From Hypericum androsaemum (lineage: Eukaryota > Streptophyta > Magnoliopsida > Malpighiales > Hypericaceae), in NCBI GenBank assembly GCA_963995505.1, contig OZ023199.1, forward strand, positions 4,769,906 to 4,833,905: 64,000 bases of DNA, in the 5' to 3' direction. Below, piece by piece: positions 56,841-64,000 of this stretch. Numbering within the stretch: the stretch's first letter is position 1; each line of letters starts with the position of its first letter. The notes beneath the pieces are model-generated. The model was not told the DNA's origin, did not search any database, and saw only the letters and a list, made by a program, of their open reading frames with translations. The position numbers were made by a program, and so were the translations under genes.

Positions 56841-59800
56841 TGTTAGAGCGGAAATTTATTTGCAGATTTTTTAAACCTATTTTGGTAAAAAGGTCGTAAT
56901 TTTTGGCTCAAATATTAGATTGATGTAATTTCAAAAGTCATAGAAAGAAAAGACAGAGATCTACAACTTTGTAGTCTATTATTTTTCCAATGGTGTCAAA
57001 CTAAAGTTTCGGGCAGTTTAAGTTTTTCTTATTAGGCCGAGGCTATGTTAAGTTTCCTGTTTTGAAAACGGCCTAGGATTTTTGTATGGGGCGGGGCTAC
57101 CTTGTTCTATATAAGGTGTTGAGGTACAAAAATAATTTCGGCATTGTCAACATATTTCGAGGTACCCAGTGCAGTCTCAAAGTGACCGGGTGACGGGTGA
57201 CCGATGTGGTCTCAAAGTGACCGGTGGGCGGTGTTGTCTCAAAGCGATCACTTTCGATTTTCAGTTGGAAAGAGATTATTGATGGTCTCCCCATCATCAA
57301 GTCTAACGATGGTCTTACTTTGTTGAAACCGGTGACAGTAGACCACTTTGTTGTGTTACCCTTGGTTCACTTCGGCTTGTCCTTGGATGAAAATATCATT
57401 TCGTGGTAAATTGGCCGTTACTTTGGACTCATAGGTTAGAATGAGGAGATTCTTATGACTATGAAAAGGAAAAAATGTATCTACAACTTTGTTTTGAAGA
57501 CTCTTGCCTAAATCAGATCAGAAGTGAGTCTAAACAAAGTGACAAGTCCTAGTATTAGCTTGCTCGATGAGTTCTGTTAGAATTTGGTAGAAAATCCATA
57601 TCTTTTGACTCAAATATTGGATTAAGCAGATTCCTTCGGATATAGAAAGTGAAGACAAGAACCTACAACTTTGTAGTTTACACTTTCTTCAGATTCGAAG
57701 CAGAAGGAGGTCAAAAGTTCATTTGAAGATGAGCTCACTCATATATTCTTGCTTCGTGCTCATCGTGCTCGCCCGCTCTCATCGTACTTGCTCTCTCTCT
57801 CCTTGATCGCTCACTCCAATCATGCTTTCTCACTCTCACCTTGCTCGCTCACTCTCATCATGCTTGCTCGCTCCCCCTCGTGCTCGCTCGCCAATGATCA
57901 TCGCATTTTGGTAGAAAAACCACATATTCTGACTTAGACCTCCTATTGAGGTGATTCAAATTTCTATGGAAATCAAAGACATAGATCTACAACTTTACAG
58001 TTTATAGTTTCTTCAGATTTGGAGCAGAAGGAGAATAAAAGTCTATTTGAAGATGAACATGCCTGGTGGAACGAGCGAGTCGCTCGCCCTAGTGAAGTCA
58101 CAAGCGAGCTGCTCACCTGGTTGGGAGTGAGCTGCTCATCTTAGAGTGATTGGGGATGAGCTCACCTGATTGTTTGCTTGCCTACCTACTCTTCATGCTC
58201 AACTAGCTCGCTCGCTTGCTTGTCGTGCTCAACTAGCTCGCCCGTTTAATCATCGTGCTCGCCTAGTTTATCATACTTGGGACTAAAAAATAATCTCATC
58301 TTTGGGTTAAGTCGGACTTTGATTTTTCTCGCCCATTGCTCGCTCGCTTGTATTCACTTGCTCGCCTGCTTGCCGCTTGCTCGCTCAATTGCACTTGCTC
58401 ACACGCCCGCTTGCCACTCGCTTGCACTCACTTGCTTGCAGCTTACTCGCCCTCTCATTTTGCTCCCTCACTCCCAGCACGATCATTCATTTTCACCCAG
58501 CTCACTTGCCTGCTCGTCTTCAGCTCATTCGCTCGCTCGTGGAGCTCGCTATCGTTGGGCTTTAGGGAGTTCATGTGTGAAGTGCTTGCTTGGGCTTAGA
58601 GGAGCTCATTTGTGAAGTACTCGCTTCAGTTTGAAGGGCTTCGCCTGTGAAGTGCTCGCTTGGGCTTGGACGTGCCCGGGTTCAGAGTTCGCTTATACTT
58701 AATAAGTCCATCTTGGGTCCAGTTTGGGGTACGATGCTATTTTGGGAGAATGTTCAAAAAGGATCGAGATGATCAAGGATTTCCTATATTGAGGCAGAAT
58801 CTCAAAGATTCGGTGGGCGTCCAGAATATCCCTTGTTAGGGAAAACTTACTTATTGGACACGGCCTCAACCCCTTCGTTTTGGAAGTCGACTTGATTGGG
58901 CCAAGTCAAATCTCTTCACATTTGGCAATAATCACAAATTAGCGAATTTTGTTGGGTCAGTCTTTATTGAAGCGGATCTCTAGGGATTGAGACTTGGAGC
59001 CAAAGGTCTTGAAGGCGGCTTAGGATTTTCTATTTTGAAGGCAAAGGGGCTAGGTCAAGACACTCTATATAAGAAGGGCTCAGACAAGGAAGACGACATC
59101 ACCAACACATCAAACAACAACAACTATCTTCCTCTCTATCTTTCTCTTACCTTAGACCTAGCTTTAGACGTAGGCCGTAGATCTTTTTCCCCTCCGCTAG
59201 GCCGACCTTGGGACGACCACTCTGGACCGTCTCGAATTTTTTTAGTATTCTTATACCCCTTTACCCGCAACATATTTTTGGCATGCTCAGTGGGACTAAA
59301 TAGGACGTCTAAGAAGACCGAAGAGGTTTTGACTTACACAATTTCGAGACTAAAATTGATACAGCTGTACATGAATCGGCTGGATTTATGCAACACTTTA
59401 TCCCGACCATCCAAGAGGTCAAACAAACAACTAGTCCACAATTGGCCGACACCACGGCCATCGAGCTTGCAACGTCGGAATTCGAGGAAAATGAGGAGCT
59501 ATGCTCGATACAAGTCCTATCGGTGACTGAGACAAACCTAAGTATTGTATCAAATACAAAAGGCATTCTAGGGCCGCCACCAGCTAAGGGAATCTTTGGG
59601 CCTTCACCAGCAAAGAAAATTTTAGGGCCTCTGTCGAGTCACCTATTGCGCAGATGCGAGTCACACTTTATTCCACGAGCAGTGAGCTACCTTCGCTTAC
59701 CCAATTATATCTCAACTTAACAACGAGACACTAGGGGGCAAGCCTATCCTCGAAATATTATTGAGAATTCTATCTCACCCGGGGGCATGAAGTGTGCTAC

Positions 59801-61233
59801 AATATTGCAGTCAAAGCTCTGACATCGGCTAAAATTATCCCGGTCGATAGGTAAGATGTGCACATAGTGAAGAAGATCGATGATGATGAAGTCAAGTATT
59901 CGACTCCTCCTCAACAACCTAGCAGGAGTACGATGAAGCAATAACCTAATGTGCCGGTTTAACCTCGACCGTTGAAGGTTTCAAATTACATGGAGTGTCC
60001 TCAAGTCACACAGTCAAAATTAGCTGGCAACGGCAAGAGGCCACCTGAGTACACAGGGGTTAAGAGGGACGTGGTCACTCAATTGGTGACCGAGCAAGGA
60101 GTTCTCCAGAGAAAGAAGCCATTCAAGATTTGGGTGCCCAAATAAGAACTTTTGTGGTCCAAGAAAGAACTATGTGAGACATGACCCACAGGGAGTGATC
60201 GGCTTACAAGGTCTTCAAGTTATCATACAAAGCCTTACATAAGGAGATGCCAAGAAAATCAAACCCACACTCGGGGGCAAGTGTCTGAAGTCTCATCAAC
60301 CGACTCTCACGAAGTCTCACTGAAGAAGATTGGATCAAAAAATCTAGCAACAAAGGCAAATACTTAGGGATCTTCAAAAATAGTTATATGGTCAATCCAA
60401 TGAAGCACAAAGGACTCCTACTCATCGCAAAAGTATGTTACTGAAGCACGAAAGGCTCCTACTCTGCCGCAAAAAGCTATTATTGAATAGGTGATCATCT
60501 GCATGTCGACGATGGCTAGGTCTCGACTGGTTTGATGGTATATTTTTTACATATTTACGGTATTCTCTTTGCCAGTTATGTGTAGAGTGAAGTTAATTTT
60601 CTGCATATTTAAGGGCGGATACATGTCAATACTTTTCCTTGCGCCAAAACATTAACGTGTGGGGGGCATTGTTAGAGCGAAAAATTAATTCGCGGATTTG
60701 CTGAACCAATTTTAGTAAACAAGTCATAACTTTTGGCTCAAGTATTAGATTGATGCAATTTCAAAAGTCACAGAAAGAGAAGACAGAGATCTACAACTTT
60801 ATAGTTTATGACTTTTCCAAATTTGTCACGGAAAGGGGTCAAACTTGGGTTGAATCTTTTGGGCAGTTTAAGTTTTTCTTATTAGGCGAGGCTATGTTAA
60901 GTTTTTCTGTTTTGAAAATGGCCTAGGGTTTTTGTATAGGGTTGGGGCTAGCTTATTCTATATAAGGAGAGCTAGGTACATGCATGAAGGAGATAGACAA
61001 ACCAAAAAACAATACATTCATACATTTTTATCGTTTATGTAGTTTCGTAGCTTCTATCTTCATATTTTCCTCCTTTTCCTATCAATAAAAATCATTTCTC
61101 CTCACTCTCTTTCTTCTCTCCTCTCATCCCATAATTCATCTTTTCTCCTTTTTGTTTGAATTGCTCTTGGCATGACCACTCTGGACCCATTCTTAAGATA
61201 GTTTTCCACATTCTACTACAATTTATCGCAACA
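56841..61233 (+). mobile_element. Large LTR-retrotransposon derivative with unequal LTRs
   Basis: Left LTR 56841-59272 (2432 bp) and right LTR 60670-61233 (564 bp) share start TGTTAGAGCG, the block GACAGAGATCTACAACTTT, a TCTATATAAG motif and end CGCAACA. The perfect target duplication is GATGG (56836-56840 and 61234-61238). The stretch after the left LTR, TTTTTGGCATGCTCAGTGGG, is a primer-site-like region, and GTGGGGGGCAT precedes the right LTR as a polypurine tract. The 1.4-kb interior has no recognisable gag or pol; a 110-codon frame at 59388-59720 has repeated GP.PAKGI-type units only. Best described as a non-coding derivative. Confidence 0.8.
57735..58565 (+). repeat. Degenerate TGCTCGCT-type repeats within the long LTR
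   Basis: Two stretches (57735-57900 and about 58190-58565) consist of loosely repeated GCTCGCTCGCT/TGCTTGCTCGC motifs. Open frames across them (for example 58277-58615) are cysteine-, leucine- and serine-rich translations of the repeat and are not credible genes. Between and before them, two blocks repeat the TAGAAA..AGACA..ACCTACAACTTT phrase found at the LTR start. Confidence 0.7.
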
Positions 61234-61238
61234 GATGG

Positions 61239-63411
61239 TTATGATTTATACTACACTAAACCCACTGGCCGCCCCACCTGCTCTATAACGTCCTCGAATA
61301 GCCACCATGGCACGCACCACCTACTCTATAAAAATATATGACTATTTAAAAATACGATATGATTGTTAGTTTGACTGAACTTATCAGATCATAGTCAGGA
61401 GAGCAGAGTAAGCATGGTCATTTTTAAAAATATTGATTATCATTTTGTAGTTTTTTTTTTGAAAATCTTTGTATTTTGTAGTTGAGGGTCTACACTTGGA
61501 TGGTCAAATTTGAAAATCCAAGCTTTTTATTGATCATCAATTTAAGAGTTGAGATATAACTGTTTTTGGGTTATTTCAATGTAAGATCGAGAATTATGGA
61601 AATCACCTAAAAAATGCTATGTTTTTTTTTCATTTGACAAATTGGTCCCTATGCATTTGACTATATCGATCAGATCGCGACATGTAAAGCAAATCAAGTC
61701 AGCAAAGTTATTCTATACAACCATTTCAACCCCATGACACTACTTTTCGGACCGTAAAAATTGTATTTCACTAATACTTTACCAAAGTACATCAGAGGAT
61801 ATAGATAATACATATCTAAGATACGCAAAGATAAATACTATCTATAACGGACACCAAAGTGTCACCAAAATAGTTGAACCAAAAAGCCCTAAGGTCAACT
61901 AAGAAAATCAAATATGCACCAAACATACACCAAGAGAAGGGCAAGAACACCATCACAGAGGAACAAATCAAAGAGGATCGAAGCACCAAAAAAGATTCGA
62001 ACCTCGGACTGCGTCCTTGATCAGATGGAGAATCATTGACGTATCCACCTCCCAAGAGAGGCCCATCGCAATGGCTAGGTGCCACGCCTTTGCAAAAACC
62101 TCCGATTGTAATTCTTTGTTTTGAGCATTCATACCTGCGATAAAAAATCCTAGAGGAACTGAGGTTCACTTTGACTGATCAAATTTGTCTGACCACTACC
62201 AGGAATGCAAACTTGAATGCAAAAATTGTGAATTTTGAAAAGACCACAAAAAGGCTAAGCTTTTTTTCATTAGACAAATAGGTCTCTCTGCATTTGCCTA
62301 TACGGGTCAGATCCCGACCCGAAAAACAGAACGGGTCTTGGAAGTTTTAAAAACATTTGAAATTACACCTCACGTCAAATGAGGTGGGCCATCAAGCGAT
62401 TCCAGCCCCACGACATTATTTTCCACCCTACCTGACCTTTTATCCTCAAAAAATAACTCGCCATATTAGCCAGTCAAGTGTTTGGGACTATCTGTCTACT
62501 GAAAAATATCATAGTGTCTTTGACCCTTAATCTCATGGGAAATATAAACATTTTCGTTCGCCGAAAATGTAGTGTTTTGGTCAGTGTAGTTGAGGCATGA
62601 ATCTTACGTTTTAGTTTTGGTCAATGTAGTTGAGGCATGAATCTTACGTTTTTTGTTTATTGTCAAGGGATCAAGCTCAATGTCACAACTAGGGTTGTAC
62701 ACAAAATCGACAAAACCTGTAAAGTCGCAAAATTGTGGAATACAAAATCAAAAAAGAAAAAAAAAACTTAGGCACATGCGGGTTTCCGTGGATGGTTTCA
62801 TACCAAAACCGTCCATGCGGTTTGATAGATAGACGGTGTATTTTTTTATATATAAAATCTTCAAAATGCACCGTAACTTAAAACATCGTCGTTATATATG
62901 TGTATTCATACCAGTCCTGTCAGGTTTGTTCAACAATGTCATATTCTTGGTCAATTCTTCAATTCCTACAAATTCAATTCAAGTTACAACACTGTCCAAG
63001 ATTTAATCATTTACTTCTTAAATTTTTTTTTAATCATTTAGGTAATATCTTCCGCTACTGTGAAAAAAAAACGTGTTCAATTCTTAAGATCACGAAATTA
63101 TCTTGTATTGCGAGAGAATGCGTCGATACTGTATTTCGTTCTTCTTCGTCCCGATTTTGTTTTCTAATATAGTATCAAAGCGATCCTGTGTCTATTATTG
63201 AACTCGCACGATTCTCATTTCTCGTACTTTGGTAAAGTCAAAGTCAATACAGTCTTTGACCCGAGGTGGGTCTTATTTAAGGGGACGTGTTGAAAATCCC
63301 ACATCGGTTAAAACACGAGTGAGGACAAATTTATAAATGTGAAAAATCTATCAACTCATTACCTTTAAATTTTGGGTTGGATATAGAAATTCTAACATAC
63401 AACAAAACCTC
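61239..63411. other. Spacer upstream of F4, shared with the F2 locus
   Basis: No gene. 61240-61330 and 62220-62790 resemble 36170-36250 and 36680-36960, including ACTAGGGTTGTACACAAAA near 62689. A 40-bp phrase around GTAGTTGAGGCATGAATC is duplicated in tandem near 62585-62650. AT-rich elsewhere. Confidence 0.45.
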
Positions 63412-63419
63412 TATATAAA
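63412..63419 (+). promoter_or_regulatory. TATA box of F-box copy F4
   Basis: TATATAAA in the same CCTCTATATAAA context as upstream of F2, about 60 bp before the ancestral exon 1. Confidence 0.45.
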
Positions 63420-63698
63420 CCTTGTTTGTAAGGTTTTTGCTTAGTTTTATTGAAGAAGTTGATAAGCAGATGTCGAGCTCCATGGGATTCCCCTAAAAAA
63501 AAAGGAGATCGATGGGATATCTCGAAGTAAGTTTTGTACTTTCACATGTGTTTTTTATTCATATTCAGTCTATCTACTCGGTTGACGATGTTCTAACAAG
63601 TTTAATTTATAGTTTCAATATACTACGGTGGAGTTTGATGATTCTTGCTATTTTTCCTTTGGAATTTGCTGTCTTGTTCATATTGTGTAGGACCAGTT

Positions 63699-63851
63699 TT
63701 TTTATATATATACAAATAGAATTTTATATAACTCCATTATGATTATAAAGTAACAATATTAGGCTATATAAAGCGTCTATTTCAAAATTGTCTAATTATA
63801 GACCAATTGCTGAATTTTATTGCTTGACATAAAATAACTTTGGCGTTATGG
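63699..63851. mobile_element. Small AT-rich insertion in F4
   Basis: Bounded by the direct repeat AGGACCAGTT (63689-63698 and 63852-63861), i.e. the intron 1 acceptor plus the start of exon 2 duplicated around a 153-bp AT-rich sequence. No clear inverted ends were seen, so the element type is unknown. Confidence 0.6.
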
Positions 63852-64000
63852 AGGACCAGTTGATTGCTTTACCCGAGGAGATGCTCTTGGACATATTGTC
63901 TCGATTAAACGCAAGGCAAGCCGCAGCTGCTAGCGTCCTCTCAAGGAGATTTCGTTTTTTATGGTTATCTACCCCTTGCCTCAATTTTAAAGATCCAATC
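63848..64000 (+). CDS. F-box protein, copy F4 (5' part; continues beyond the window)
   Basis: Open for 51 codons to the window end. It reads MEDQLIALPEEMLLDILSRL then NARQAAAASVLSRRFRFLWL, the F-box of the same family as F2. The ancestral exon 1 upstream (ATG at 63470-63472) is dead because TAA follows MSSSMGFP. In its place, the ATG at 63848 lies in the last bases of the inserted 153-bp sequence and is in frame with exon 2. It shares with F3 the absence of 12 bp after the SRR.R segment. Integrity of the rest cannot be judged here. Confidence 0.6.
   Translation, partial: MEDQLIALPEEMLLDILSRLNARQAAAASVLSRRFRFLWLSTPCLNFKDPI

Noticed and set aside
58277..58615. 112-codon frame and two overlapping frames in the GCTCGCT repeat
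   Set aside because: Low-complexity translation of a degenerate repeat inside an LTR; open in several frames at once.

Overview
This is plant nuclear DNA, most likely from a eudicot. It holds multi-exon genes with GT/AG introns, AT-rich intergenic DNA, plant-type F-box/FBD, AP2/ERF, class III peroxidase, AN1-SAP and GH116 coding sequence, and a dense load of plant transposable elements. I see no operons, CRISPR arrays, rRNA or convincing tRNA genes. The sequence alone does not fix the species.

Host genes. A non-lysosomal glucosylceramidase (GBA2/GH116) gene on the minus strand (25098-29929) can be assembled into 19 coding exons totalling 2859 nt (952 aa) with no lesion. A second copy about 25 kb away (50272-54642) is a pseudogene with small deletions and two lost exons. 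A plus-strand F-box/FBD family has one intact member (37435-39274, 434 aa), two damaged members (3039-4645 and 44629-45336), an exon relic near 5.2-5.5 kb, and a fourth member running off the right edge (63848-64000). A 79-aa unrecognised ORF (40235-40474, minus) lies downstream of the intact F-box gene, and its frameshifted twin (7567-7796) lies downstream of the first F-box copy, so the pair was duplicated as a block. A class III peroxidase exon 1 with a stop in its signal peptide lies at 15127-15387.

Mobile DNA dominates. Three Mutator-like elements with long terminal inverted repeats carry host gene pieces (Pack-MULE architecture). At 16946-17798 one carries a SAP-type AN1 zinc finger fused to a start codon inside the inverted repeat. 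At 21589-22895 one carries a DREB/RAP2.4-like AP2 reading frame. At 30946-32342 one carries a CCHC zinc-knuckle gene fragment. hAT-type elements with 8-bp target duplications lie at 13542-14159 and 32421-33978, and nested elements at 34224-35874. LTR elements include a Ty1-copia deletion derivative (18300-20693), a copia-like element lacking pol whose right LTR is a fold-back (41894-44580), a truncated copia (45353-48729), a solo LTR (55151-55405) and a large derivative with very unequal LTRs (56841-61233). LINE remnants lie at 1-640, 8040-9110 and 22905-24240.

How the parts interact. The transposons have repeatedly remodelled the duplicated host genes. One LTR element is inserted in exon 1 of the third F-box copy, and a truncated copia replaces that copy's 3' exons across a short filler junction. 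A small insertion has supplied a new in-frame ATG to the fourth copy. The solo LTR sits only in the pseudogene copy of the glucosylceramidase duplication, and the other copy keeps the empty site. All coordinates and repeat matches were read by eye, and no alignments or database searches were run.
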